DNA from: JAHEME01 sp034435035
GTDB lineage: Bacteria > Chloroflexota > Anaerolineae > Aggregatilineales > UBA3940
Direction of reading: 5' to 3'
NCBI GenBank assembly: GCA_034435035.1
Contig: DAOTXW010000079.1
Coordinates: 50,965-114,964 of the forward strand
Length of the DNA stretch: 64,000 nucleotides
Shown: positions 8,413 to 16,672 of the stretch, piece by piece
How the letters are laid out: the number at the start of each line of letters is the position of its first letter
Numbering within the stretch: the stretch's first letter is position 1
Made by a program: the position numbers and the translations under genes
Notes under the pieces: model-generated
What the model was told of the DNA's origin: nothing
The model's database searches: none
Seen by the model: the letters and a program-made list of their open reading frames with translations, nothing else

Positions 8413-8435
8413 GTACCCGCGTTCCCTGATCTCCG

Positions 8436-9470
8436 TCACGGTTTGTCATCCGGGCGGGTCGTCTGGAACGGATCGATCGGGCGGAATTCAATCCCCGGGG
8501 GCGGGCCGGCCGGTGTCGGAGGCGGAGGCGCTGGCTGTGTGGCAGCCGCCGGCGAGCTGCCGGTGGCTGCTGGCGTTGCGGCCGGCATCGAAGCCGCCGG
8601 AGGTGCCACCTGTCTCTGTTGCCTCGTAGTGCGGGTCACCTGCCGGTAGATAATATACGCACCGAGTGCGAGAGCGCTCAGCCCCCAGTTGGCCGCTGAA
8701 GGATACCAGTAGGACAGAGCCGCGGCACCGGCCAGCCCTGCAGCCAGCCACAGTGCCCAGTTGAGCTCCATCCCCTGGATGCCGGTGCGGCGCTGAAGAG
8801 CGCGCCCGAGCAGCCACAGCGCGATCAGCGCAGCGCCCAGCGTAACATCCAAGACCATGAAGAAGGTTCTGGTCCCGGGCTCCAGTATATTGAAGAACAC
8901 CAGAATGCCGGCGCCCGCGACACTGAGTAGACCAGCTCCGGCTGCGACCCACACACCCCGACGGCTAAGTGCAAGAATAAGCCACAGGGGCAAAGAGGCC
9001 ATCAGCAGGGCCGCACCGGCCAAAACTTCCAACCCCACATTCAATGCCGTCAGCGCAACCAGCCCGCCCAGCGCCAGCAGCAGATAGGCAGGCAAAAGCA
9101 GCCACCAGCGCCACCTGTTCATTCCGGACAAAACGAACAGCGATAGCGCAATGACTATCAGCAGCGTTGATAGCACCAGCTGAGGCTCGCGGGGCGCCAA
9201 GTAAAGCACCACCAGCAGCAGGGACAGAGATGTGAAGATCCATGCAGTAAGGAGCGCCCAGGTGTCGCGCCGCCCACATAAGACCCAGCGACCCAGAAAC
9301 GGCACCCCCACTGCAGCGACCGCGGCCGCTACTACCGGCAGCAGCGGTCCGCTGTAGGCAACCAGCCCGGTGTTGAATACCAGGAAAAGGGCGCCGCCGA
9401 TCATGAGGAACCCTCCCCATGTCCAGGCGAGGAAGGATCGGATGCTGTCAGACGATTGCGGCAGCGTCAT
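8436..9470 (-). CDS. Polytopic membrane protein with proline-rich tail
   Basis: A 344-residue protein with about ten hydrophobic helices between residues 12 and 275, then a roughly 65-residue tail rich in Pro, Ala and Thr. It resembles no family I can name. A GAGGAGG ribosome site 5 nt before the ATG supports the start. It stands alone between the dtd gene (convergent) and the CNNM gene, whose terminator lies just upstream. Integral membrane location is clear; function unknown. Confidence 0.7.
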   Translation of the reverse strand: MTLPQSSDSIRSFLAWTWGGFLMIGGALFLVFNTGLVAYSGPLLPVVAAAVAAVGVPFLGRWVLCGRRDTWALLTAWIFTSLSLLLVVLYLAPREPQLVLSTLLIVIALSLFVLSGMNRWRWWLLLPAYLLLALGGLVALTALNVGLEVLAGAALLMASLPLWLILALSRRGVWVAAGAGLLSVAGAGILVFFNILEPGTRTFFMVLDVTLGAALIALWLLGRALQRRTGIQGMELNWALWLAAGLAGAAALSYWYPSAANWGLSALALGAYIIYRQVTRTTRQQRQVAPPAASMPAATPAATGSSPAAATQPAPPPPTPAGPPPGIEFRPIDPFQTTRPDDKP

Positions 9471-9540
9471 GGCCGCCTCCTCTACTCACCGCTTCTAACC
9501 GGTATTACGCAGATCGGCCTGCTCGCGTTGTAGGATCAGG

Positions 9541-9576
9541 CGAACAAAAGAGCCGGGCGGCCCATTGCCCGGCTCT
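9541..9576 (-). terminator. Rho-independent terminator after the CNNM gene
   Basis: Perfect 10-bp stem (9549-9558 with 9567-9576) and 8-nt loop, followed on the minus strand by CTTTTGTTCG. It lies 18 bp past the stop of the gene at 9594. Confidence 0.75.
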
Positions 9577-9593
9577 CTGCACAGGCTGATAAA

Positions 9594-10928
9594 TCAAGTA
9601 TTGCTTCTTATCACCTGAATACGAAGCAGGTCAATACGCATGCCGTCAATCTGCTCAACGCGGAAGTGAATATCGCCTGCCTGAACCTGATCGCCTTTGA
9701 CCGGGATGCGTTCAAGTCTGCCCATCACAAACCCGCCGATGGTGTCGTAATTCTCATCGATCAGATCGACCCCCAGTGCCGCGTTAACATCTTCGATCTG
9801 AGCCAGGCCGCTGACCAGCCAGCTTCCATCCGGTACCTGAACAATCTCCGGAGATCCCTGCTCAAACTCATCCGGAACCTCGCCCGAGATCTTCTCAAGA
9901 ATATCCTCAAGTGTCACCAGGCCCCCTGTGCCGCCATATTCATCAAGCACGATTGCGATATGCTGGCGACCTTCGCGCAAAGCGCGCAAGGCGTTAAAAA
10001 TCCGCGCGCTCTCCGGCAGGAAAAGCGCCTGTCGAATGTAGGGACGTATCGGCGCCGACAGATCCCCGGATGCCAGCCCACCAACCAGGTCCCGCATATG
10101 GAGGATCCCCACGATATGATCCGGATCCTTTTCGAAGACAGGCAGCTTGGTGTACTGCGACTCGTGCAGGGTTTCGAGCACCTGTTGAAGCGTCGCCCCT
10201 GCCTGAATCGTGATCATCTCAGTGCGCGGAACCATAACCTGACGCACCGTCAGGGCACGCAGATCAAAGATGGCGCTTAACATGTCGTGCTCGCTTTCAC
10301 CCAACACGCCATGTGTCTTGCTGGCGTCAACCAGCATGCGGATTTCCTCAAAGGAATGGGCCATCTCGTGCCCTGAGGCCAGCCGAAAGCCAAGTGCCCG
10401 GAGCACCGCATTACCGGCCCCATTCAGCGCCCAGATGCCGGGGCGGAAGAGCGTCTCCGCAATCATAGTTGGTCCGGCCACGAACAGAGAGGTTTCTTCC
10501 GGGCGCTGCAGCGCGATCGATTTGGGTGCAAGCTCGCCGATCACCACGTGCAGGAACGTGATCACGGTGAAGGCAATCGCTGCAGAGATCGTATGGGAGG
10601 TGGTCGCAGCCCACGAAGCGGGCAGTGGCAGGATTGCAATCACCGGATCGATCAAGTGTGACAGAGCCGGCTCGCCCACCCAGCCCAGCCCCAGACTGGC
10701 GAGCGTGATCCCCAGTTGAGTTGCGGCGATGAACTGATCGGGGTTATGAATCGCCTTGCGGACGGTGCTGGCGGATTTGACCCCCTGGGCAATCAGTTCC
10801 TCAATCCGGGTCCGCCGCACGCTGACCAGCGCAAATTCAGCGGCGACGAAGAAGGCGTTGAGCAAAACCAGCACGCCAACTGCCAGCAGACCCAAAGCAA
10901 TCCCCATCGCAGTGCCGCTTTCAGGCAT
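9594..10928 (-). CDS. CNNM/HlyC-type transporter (DUF21, CBS pair, CorC_HlyC domain)
   Basis: A 444-residue membrane protein. Residues 1-190 form the DUF21 membrane module with three to four helices, including the conserved stretch GELAPKSIALQRPE. A tandem CBS pair follows (about 210-335; motif VMVPRTEMITI at its start) and then a CorC_HlyC domain to the end. This architecture is typical of CorB/CNNM magnesium transporters and was earlier annotated as hemolysin. The CBS pair probably senses ATP-Mg. The start overlaps the MEMO stop by 8 bp, so the two are likely one transcript. Exact transported ion is inferred from the family. Confidence 0.85.
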   Translation of the reverse strand: MPESGTAMGIALGLLAVGVLVLLNAFFVAAEFALVSVRRTRIEELIAQGVKSASTVRKAIHNPDQFIAATQLGITLASLGLGWVGEPALSHLIDPVIAILPLPASWAATTSHTISAAIAFTVITFLHVVIGELAPKSIALQRPEETSLFVAGPTMIAETLFRPGIWALNGAGNAVLRALGFRLASGHEMAHSFEEIRMLVDASKTHGVLGESEHDMLSAIFDLRALTVRQVMVPRTEMITIQAGATLQQVLETLHESQYTKLPVFEKDPDHIVGILHMRDLVGGLASGDLSAPIRPYIRQALFLPESARIFNALRALREGRQHIAIVLDEYGGTGGLVTLEDILEKISGEVPDEFEQGSPEIVQVPDGSWLVSGLAQIEDVNAALGVDLIDENYDTIGGFVMGRLERIPVKGDQVQAGDIHFRVEQIDGMRIDLLRIQVIRSNT

Positions 10929-11805
10929 GATCAGTGCCTGCTATCTCCGTAGCGGCGGACTCAGCCTTCGCCCTCTGAACCAGCACCGCGGCCCCGTAAC
11001 CTACCACGCGCCGGGTGTCTCCAGTCGCATCGGCCGATGTCCCATAGCCGACAATCTCGGCATGGGTACCGCCAAGTCTGCGAGCTGCCACCATGACGGC
11101 TGCAATGGCAGCGCGCCCACAGGCAAAGCCCTTGCCTTCATCCTCAATGCGGATCACCCCTTCAGGGTCAAAGGCCGCGACACGCGCCAGCATGGTGTGA
11201 TCAAGCACCTCGGCTTCTTCCACCGTATAGAAATGGGATAGGTCACTGCTGGCAACCAGCAGCGTTGTTTCGTGTGGAGGAAGCACCAGCGCGAGCGCCT
11301 CTCCCACTCTGGCTGCGGTATCGTAGCTCTGATCCCTCAGCATCAGCGGTACCAGCGTGAAAGGGCTGCGCAGCGCTCGCTGCAGAAACGGAAGTTCGAT
11401 CTCCAGGGAATGTTCCGGATCACGACGCACAGCCTTCAATGGGATATGCTGCTGGAGTGCCTGAACGGTTCTCCCATCAACAGGGATAACACCCAGAGGG
11501 GTTTCATAAGCGTCATGGCTGCTGGTCAGCACGTTGCCCGGGTAGGGATGATGCATCGGAGAGATCACAACAACACGCGCAAATTCCATCCCCTGAACCA
11601 GACGAAACGCACGCGCAGCGATCTGGCCCGAGTAGCGGTGCCCAGCATGGGGGACAACCAGTGCCTTGATTAATCCCTCAATAGCGGGTACGGAGGCAGC
11701 TTCCAACAACCTGTCAATACTGTCGGCCAGTTCGCTTCGCCGGCCGGGGTACCATGTCCCCGCGATGGGTGATGGACGTATATCATGAATAGCAAAGGCG
11801 CTCAT
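10921..11805 (-). CDS. amrB: AmmeMemoRadiSam system protein B (MEMO family)
   Basis: A 294-residue MEMO1-family protein related to class III nonhaem iron dioxygenases. Family marks are the N-terminal GTWYPG segment, VVPHAGHRYSGQIA (about 49-62) and VASSDLSHF (about 163-171), which hold the conserved histidines. In many genomes it occurs with an AMMECR1 protein and a radical SAM enzyme. The radical SAM partner here lies about 10 kb away (22096-23181) and no AMMECR1 gene is visible. The promoter contains an inverted repeat. Biochemical role is still not firmly established for the family. Confidence 0.85.
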   Translation of the reverse strand: MSAFAIHDIRPSPIAGTWYPGRRSELADSIDRLLEAASVPAIEGLIKALVVPHAGHRYSGQIAARAFRLVQGMEFARVVVISPMHHPYPGNVLTSSHDAYETPLGVIPVDGRTVQALQQHIPLKAVRRDPEHSLEIELPFLQRALRSPFTLVPLMLRDQSYDTAARVGEALALVLPPHETTLLVASSDLSHFYTVEEAEVLDHTMLARVAAFDPEGVIRIEDEGKGFACGRAAIAAVMVAARRLGGTHAEIVGYGTSADATGDTRRVVGYGAAVLVQRAKAESAATEIAGTDHA

Positions 11806-11835
11806 TTCTGGCTGCCCCTGTCACTCAATAAACTG

Positions 11836-11853
11836 GATACACTCATTGTATCA
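11836..11853 (-). promoter_or_regulatory. Extended -10 promoter with inverted repeat upstream of the MEMO gene
   Basis: The minus strand reads TGA-TACAAT at 11845-11853, about 40 nt before the MEMO ATG. The same bases form a perfect inverted repeat, GATACA-N5-TGTATC (11836-11852), that overlaps the -10 and could be a repressor site. Confidence 0.4.
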
Positions 11854-11904
11854 CAGCCGCCAGCTCGCGTTGCATGCCAGCCGATACCGGAGGCAGCAAA
11901 GCGA

Positions 11905-12723
11905 TCAGCTGCGCAGCCAGAAAACGATGAATAACATCCAGAGGAGCACGATGCTGACTGCGCCGAAAGATAAGGTGGTCAGCGCGGGTGAGGTCTGGTC
12001 AACCACACGGACAGGCCGTCCTTCGAAGTCTGACTCGACTTTATATCGTGGAGTCGTGAGCCAGGCCAGAGCGAGCCCCCCCAGCAGCCCACCGATATGT
12101 CCCCAGTTGTCAATGCGCGGAATGGTGAAGCCGATAACCAGATTGATGATGATCACCTGGATAATGCTGCTGATGTGGCGCTGGGTATGAGCCAGCACAT
12201 GCCTGTTCCGGTACAGGAGAGGGATCAGGGCGCCCACCAGGCCGAACAGCGCCCCGCTGGCCCCGATCGAGGCGCCAGGGCTCAGCGCAAAACTTGCAAT
12301 CGAACCAGCAAGCCCGGCCAGCAAATAAATACCCAGGAAGCGCATATGTCCGAAGGCACGTTCCACCTGAGGCCCGACTACGTACAGAAAGTAGCTGTTG
12401 AGCCCCAGATGAACAATGCCCCCATGCAGAAAAAGCGGAGAAATCAGACGCCAGTACTGGCCGCTCAGGATGGCGTCATTCTGCTTGGCTCCTACTGCTG
12501 TCAGCCAGCCGCGAAAAATGAAGGTATCCAGCAGAAAAACGACGATGTTGGTGCCAAGCAGAGCGTAGGAAAAGATGGGCGCGCTCTGGGGTATCTCGAT
12601 TCGCCTTATGGGGATAGCCGGCATCGGTGGAGTGGGTGGAGGCACCGGTGCCGGGCGCTCCAATGGATGAATAGGCCGACTGCCCGGTGGGGTAGGCTCC
12701 GTAGGATTCACGGGAGCATTCAT
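11905..12723 (-). CDS. Rhomboid-family intramembrane serine protease
   Basis: A 272-residue rhomboid. The catalytic serine is in IGASGALFG and the histidine in NWGHIGGLLGG; the oxyanion asparagine is in HLGLNSYF. Six or seven membrane helices are visible between residues 48 and 270. The N-terminal 45 residues are Pro-rich and cytoplasmic. It cleaves membrane proteins inside or near the bilayer. It shares a short divergent gap with the fmdB-like gene, with overlapping -10 elements on both strands. Confidence 0.9.
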   Translation of the reverse strand: MNAPVNPTEPTPPGSRPIHPLERPAPVPPPTPPMPAIPIRRIEIPQSAPIFSYALLGTNIVVFLLDTFIFRGWLTAVGAKQNDAILSGQYWRLISPLFLHGGIVHLGLNSYFLYVVGPQVERAFGHMRFLGIYLLAGLAGSIASFALSPGASIGASGALFGLVGALIPLLYRNRHVLAHTQRHISSIIQVIIINLVIGFTIPRIDNWGHIGGLLGGLALAWLTTPRYKVESDFEGRPVRVVDQTSPALTTLSFGAVSIVLLWMLFIVFWLRS

Positions 12724-12743
12724 AAATAAGCTGCCATTTGACC

Positions 12744-12772
12744 TTGTCGAGCAACCATTCGCAGATTATACT
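12744..12772 (+). promoter_or_regulatory. Promoter of the FmdB-like gene
   Basis: TTGTCG (12744-12749), a 17-nt spacer and TATACT (12767-12772) match a sigma-70-type promoter. Transcription would start about 15 nt before the GTG, just ahead of its GGAGGA ribosome site. Confidence 0.55.
12765..12770 (-). promoter_or_regulatory. -10 element for the rhomboid gene
   Basis: Perfect TATAAT on the minus strand, 42 nt before the rhomboid ATG. It overlaps the plus-strand -10 at 12767-12772, so the two promoters may compete. Confidence 0.45.
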
Positions 12773-12793
12773 GCACCGGGTGGAGGAATCACT

Positions 12794-13183
12794 GTGCCGC
12801 GCTACGACTATCGGTGCCGGGAGTGCCGGCATACTTTCACACTAACGTTCGCCACGTACCGGCTGGTCGATGAATCAACCCCGGCCTGCCCTCGCTGCGG
12901 CTCGCTTTCGCTCAGCCGGCTGATCCGGCGTGTGGCGCTGATGACAGGCGAAGAGACACGGCTTGAGCGGCTGTCGGATCCCGCTCGCCTGGCCGGAATC
13001 GACGAGGATGATCCCCGTGCTATGGCGCGCTTCATGCGTGAAATGGCAGGAGAGATCGGTGAGGACTCCGGCCCGGAGTTCAACGAGGTCGTCGAACGCC
13101 TGGAAGCCGGCGAAAGCATGGAATCGATAGAAAACTCGCTGCCGCCACCTGACGCTCCGGCGTCAGCCGGGCAGGACATCTAA
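12794..13183 (+). CDS. FmdB-family zinc ribbon protein
   Basis: A 129-residue protein whose first 45 residues are an FmdB-type zinc ribbon with Cys8/Cys11 and Cys32/Cys35. The rest is acidic with no clear domain. FmdB-like proteins are putative regulators and no activity is known. GTG start with GGAGGA upstream. It converges with tmk and their ends overlap by 4 bp. Confidence 0.8.
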   Translation: MPRYDYRCRECRHTFTLTFATYRLVDESTPACPRCGSLSLSRLIRRVALMTGEETRLERLSDPARLAGIDEDDPRAMARFMREMAGEIGEDSGPEFNEVVERLEAGESMESIENSLPPPDAPASAGQDI

Positions 13184-13815
13184 ACGGCGGAACCTGCCAG
13201 CCTGTTCAGAGCTAACGCCCTGATCTCTGCCTGCACGGCCTCAATGTCCCGGGCGGCATCGATGACAAGCCAGCGGTCCGGCTCTGCCGCCGCCAGCTTC
13301 CGGTAGCCGCTGTGCACTCGCCGGTGAAAATCCAGAGCCATTTTGTCCAGTCGGTTCCACTCGGCGGCTTCATCACGCTGGCGGCGGCGCAGCCCTTCCA
13401 CCGGGTCGATATCCAGGTAGAATGTCAGATCCGGGCGCAAGCCGCCGGTGGCAAACCGGGTGATCTGCTGAAGTGCTGCCAGATCAAGCCCATGTCCATA
13501 GCCCTGATAGGCGAATGTGCTGTCATAAAACCGGTCGCACAGAACGACCTGACCGCGTTCAAGCGCAGGTCGCAGAACCTCCGCTACCAGCTGAGCGCGT
13601 GAAGCAGAATACAGGAGTATCTCTGCCTGTGGGCTCATGGCTTCATGGGCAGGATCGTGCAGCACTTCCCGGATGCGCTCGCCGATCACCGTGCCGCCTG
13701 GCTCTCGTGTCTGCATAACTGGCAGGCCCTGCTGGCCCAGATAATCTGCCAGCAGGGCGATCTGAGTGGTTTTCCCACAGCCGTCAGGCCCCTCAAAAGT
13801 GATCAGCATGCGCAT
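13180..13815 (-). CDS. tmk: Thymidylate kinase
   Basis: A 211-residue dTMP kinase that makes dTDP from dTMP and ATP for DNA synthesis. P-loop GPDGCGKTT (about 9-17), TREPGGT (about 36-42), the nucleoside-binding DRFYDST, and a lid with several arginines (GLRRRQRDE). Full family length. Its start directly follows the stop of the R3H ATPase gene, so it is probably translated from the same transcript. Confidence 0.95.
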   Translation of the reverse strand: MRMLITFEGPDGCGKTTQIALLADYLGQQGLPVMQTREPGGTVIGERIREVLHDPAHEAMSPQAEILLYSASRAQLVAEVLRPALERGQVVLCDRFYDSTFAYQGYGHGLDLAALQQITRFATGGLRPDLTFYLDIDPVEGLRRRQRDEAAEWNRLDKMALDFHRRVHSGYRKLAAAEPDRWLVIDAARDIEAVQAEIRALALNRLAGSAV

Positions 13816-15453
13816 CTATTCCCGGTAGATCCGGACATAGCGCTCTGGCTCCTTGCCATAACTGTGCGACATGAGGTTAGCCTGGCGCACCATTTCATGC
13901 TGCTGCCGCCGAATGCTGGACTTCTGCGGCTGGAGGTCCACTGCACTCGCCGCTCCGGTCAGAACGGTGTCGATCCCCTCCTGCGCTTCGCGCATGGCTC
14001 TGGCCAGCGGATCGTCCTGATCCATCTTGATCCCGAACAGGTCAACCAGAAAGTCCTCCATCTGCGTTACCGTATTGGAACGCAGGACATAGATCGGTAT
14101 CCCCCGCTGCTCCGCGTCGGATACCAGGCGCGGACGGCGACGGTAGAAGTTCTTGAGGGTCAGGAGTGCATCAGCCTCATTGAGTGAATCAACCACGCTC
14201 AACGATAGCCTGAACCGCCGGGCGGACTCGATCAGGCGGTTGCGTGCTACGCCATAGGCATAGACACGCAGCATCTTCTGGCTGGTTGGGCTGGTCGATG
14301 CGCCAGCAACAGCTTCCGGATCAACCGGAGCGACCCGGTTATTCTCCCGAACGGCCGGAGGAGCCTGGCTCAAACGCCCCGCCGGAGGATAGGATGCATC
14401 CTGGCCCGCGCCCTTGCGCCCCTTGCGGCCATTACCGTAAGCGGCTTCCGGTGGCTCCGGAGCTTTAGTGATGCTTATCTGCCCATCCGCCCCGCGCTGC
14501 CGGATTTCGGGTAGCAGCGGCCGACCCCGCAGCAGCATATCAACGGCCAGCGCCACATCATGGTGAATATGCAGAAGCGTACGCTCCTGCAGCTCAATCA
14601 ACACATCGAAAGTCGGCGGTGCGCGGCGCTCCAGGACCGTCTTCTGGGTGCCCCGTCGACGCGCTTCTTCGTCCGAAAGTGTGACACTCTCGATCCCTCC
14701 AACCAGATCGGACAGAGTCGGGTTCAGCAGCAGATTGTCCAGCGTGATCCCATGGGCTGTGCCGATCAACTGCACACCCCGTTCCGCAATGGTACGGGCT
14801 GCCTGCGCTTCCAGCTCGCGCCCGATCTCGTCAATGATGATCACCTCGGGATTGTGATTCTCCACCGCTTCGATCATCACTTCGTGCTGGAGGTTAGGAG
14901 TGGGTACCTGCATCCGCCTGGCTTTGCCAACTGCCGGGTGCGGAATATCTCCATCACCGCCGATCTCGTTGGACGTGTCCACAATCACAACGCGCTTCTG
15001 ATCGGCAAGCACGCGCGCGGCCTCTCGCAGCATGGTCGTCTTACCCACACCTGGACGTCCGAGGAACAGCACGCTCTTGCCCGACTCAATGATGTCCTGA
15101 ATGATATCGATCGTCCCAAAAACAGCTCGGCCCACGCGGCAGGTCAGCCCGACTACCTCGCCACGCCGGTTACGAATGCCGGAGATGCGGTGCAGCGTGC
15201 GTTCGATCCCGGCGCGGTTGTCTGCATCAAAATCACCTACCTGCAGCACCACCAGATCAATCGCTTCCTGCGTGACTTCATGGTCCGACAGGACATACTC
15301 ACCGTCCGTGAATCGCGCTGTTGGGACCCGCCCCAGATCGAGGATGACCTCGAGGAACTCGTCGCTGCGGTTGATATCGGAAATAGCCTGTGCAATATGC
15401 GCAGGCAGCACAGCCAGCAGGCTGCTCAGATCATCTGTGATATGTCGCTCCAT
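13816..15453 (-). CDS. AAA ATPase with R3H domain (Ycf45/SpoIIIAA-like)
   Basis: A protein of about 545 residues. Residues about 125-330 form a RecA/AAA-type ATPase with Walker A GRPGVGKTT and Walker B EVIIIDEIG, close to the SpoIIIAA and plastid Ycf45 group. The C-terminal 70 residues look like an R3H single-stranded nucleic acid-binding domain (ending RQANLMSHSYGKEPERYVRI). A Pro/Gly-rich linker separates them. The ATG at 15453 is preferred over an upstream in-frame TTG (15468) that overlaps the preceding gene. Located between a GNAT protein and tmk in one operon. Molecular role unknown; likely nucleic-acid associated. Confidence 0.85.
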   Translation of the reverse strand: MERHITDDLSSLLAVLPAHIAQAISDINRSDEFLEVILDLGRVPTARFTDGEYVLSDHEVTQEAIDLVVLQVGDFDADNRAGIERTLHRISGIRNRRGEVVGLTCRVGRAVFGTIDIIQDIIESGKSVLFLGRPGVGKTTMLREAARVLADQKRVVIVDTSNEIGGDGDIPHPAVGKARRMQVPTPNLQHEVMIEAVENHNPEVIIIDEIGRELEAQAARTIAERGVQLIGTAHGITLDNLLLNPTLSDLVGGIESVTLSDEEARRRGTQKTVLERRAPPTFDVLIELQERTLLHIHHDVALAVDMLLRGRPLLPEIRQRGADGQISITKAPEPPEAAYGNGRKGRKGAGQDASYPPAGRLSQAPPAVRENNRVAPVDPEAVAGASTSPTSQKMLRVYAYGVARNRLIESARRFRLSLSVVDSLNEADALLTLKNFYRRRPRLVSDAEQRGIPIYVLRSNTVTQMEDFLVDLFGIKMDQDDPLARAMREAQEGIDTVLTGAASAVDLQPQKSSIRRQQHEMVRQANLMSHSYGKEPERYVRIYRE

Positions 15454-15460
15454 ACCTGTC

Positions 15461-16438
15461 TCAGCCAATGTTGCTCATGTGGCTCGCCCCGGGGCGAAAA
15501 ATCCCGGTCGGCAGCCATACATTCCCATGGAGTTTCTTGATCGGGGTGGGCAGGAGGGCGCTGTCCATCGCCGGCAGAGGTTTGAAACCATGCTGGGCGC
15601 GTACCCGGGCTGTCGTGTGCCGAACCATCACGGCCTGTGAAGCCTGGGCCTCGAACCCCAGATCATCCAGGGCGGCATCCAGCCAGCCCATATAACGCCG
15701 TACCCGGAGATAGATCGGCTGCGTTTCGCCATGAAGGGCTTTCAGCGCACCGTTGATGACCTGGCGCGCTTCCAGATCAACTTCAGGGTGCAGATAGATC
15801 TCCGCCAGCGTCCGCCGATGTCCTTGATAAGTCGCGACCATGGCCGAGGGGCCATCCCGGCCTTCCAGCACATAGCTTGTGTTGGCTGCCGGGAAAGGCT
15901 CCACCTGTTTGATCAGCGGTGGGACAAGGGCGGCGTAAAGCCCCTGCAGGGCAAAACGATCATCCGGGTACGCCGGCCTCAGCCGGAGGGCGGGGCCGTT
16001 GCAAGGCGCCGGCCTGCGCAGCCAGATATCCTGCCGGGCATAGATCGCAAAGTCGGCCTGGCGCAGGATCTCCAGCACTGGTTCATGCTCATCCACCTCG
16101 GCAGTGATGGTGATTGCTCCTCTTTGCCCGGCAGCGGCCGTCACCCCATCGAGCAGCTCAAGCCAGAGCCCCTGGTCTGGCTCGCTGAGCGGCATGGGCG
16201 ATACATAGCCAAGCCGGGCATGCTGGTCGCCAGCCGGAAAGTACAACACTGCCAGCCCACCGCCTGGAGGCTGCTTGAGCACGTAGGACTGAGTGCGCCT
16301 GGCACCTGTCAGTTGCGCCTGTTTGAAGTAATTTTCGCCAACGAGTAGGTGCAGGTGGGCATCGAAGCTCATGCCGCGCCCGGCCAGACGGTAGGCAAAC
16401 GGGAGGTCGTGCCAGCGCAGAGGGCGTACGTTACTCAT
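15461..16438 (-). CDS. GNAT-like acetyltransferase-fold protein
   Basis: A 325-residue cytosolic protein with features of a GNAT fold, possibly two halves (about 1-150 and 160-310): strand-helix patterns with GLWLELLDGVTAAAGQRGA and EILRQADFAIYARQDIWLRRP in the first half. No strong acetyl-CoA loop can be pointed to, so the assignment is tentative. It is first in the operon with the R3H ATPase and tmk. The long leader contains a hairpin. Confidence 0.5.
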   Translation of the reverse strand: MSNVRPLRWHDLPFAYRLAGRGMSFDAHLHLLVGENYFKQAQLTGARRTQSYVLKQPPGGGLAVLYFPAGDQHARLGYVSPMPLSEPDQGLWLELLDGVTAAAGQRGAITITAEVDEHEPVLEILRQADFAIYARQDIWLRRPAPCNGPALRLRPAYPDDRFALQGLYAALVPPLIKQVEPFPAANTSYVLEGRDGPSAMVATYQGHRRTLAEIYLHPEVDLEARQVINGALKALHGETQPIYLRVRRYMGWLDAALDDLGFEAQASQAVMVRHTTARVRAQHGFKPLPAMDSALLPTPIKKLHGNVWLPTGIFRPGASHMSNIG

Positions 16439-16542
16439 GGCGCCCCCTGTTTGATCGGTATGCCAGAATCGCGATCACAATGCGATGATCTTATCGCTGT
16501 TCTCTTAAGGTAACATTAACCTGTTATTGACCCACATAGCTG

Positions 16543-16567
16543 CGCCGAGGGCACAAGTTCCTCGGCG
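16543..16567 (-). other. Stem-loop in the 5' leader of the GNAT-R3H-tmk transcript
   Basis: Perfect 8-bp stem (16543-16550 with 16560-16567), 9-nt loop. It falls near the start of the transcript predicted from the -10 at 16588, so it may protect the mRNA 5' end. Confidence 0.4.
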
Positions 16568-16587
16568 AGTGATGATGGCCATTTTTA

Positions 16588-16615
16588 ATTGTAGCATACC
16601 TGTTATGGGCCGCAA
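16588..16615 (-). promoter_or_regulatory. Extended -10 promoter for the GNAT-R3H-tmk operon
   Basis: Minus strand TATGC-TACAAT (-10 at 16588-16593) with a weak -35, TTGCGG, at 16610-16615 (16-nt spacer). It is about 150 nt before the GNAT start. The 15 bases 16588-16602 are identical to 23227-23241 in front of amrS. Confidence 0.5.
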
Positions 16616-16672
16616 CCACCCCCCGGCGAACGCGGCTGGCACGCGGCGCCCTGGCAGCAGCGCTGAATCGGG

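Noticed and set aside
9666..10280. 204-codon plus-strand reading frame
   Set aside because: It runs antisense to the CNNM gene, with composition expected from the opposite strand and no recognisable domain.
14560..15540. 326-codon plus-strand reading frame
   Set aside because: It is antisense to the R3H ATPase gene, which has clear Walker motifs.
15640..15660. T-loop-like string suggesting a tRNA
   Set aside because: It sits within the GNAT-like gene and no cloverleaf can be folded around it.
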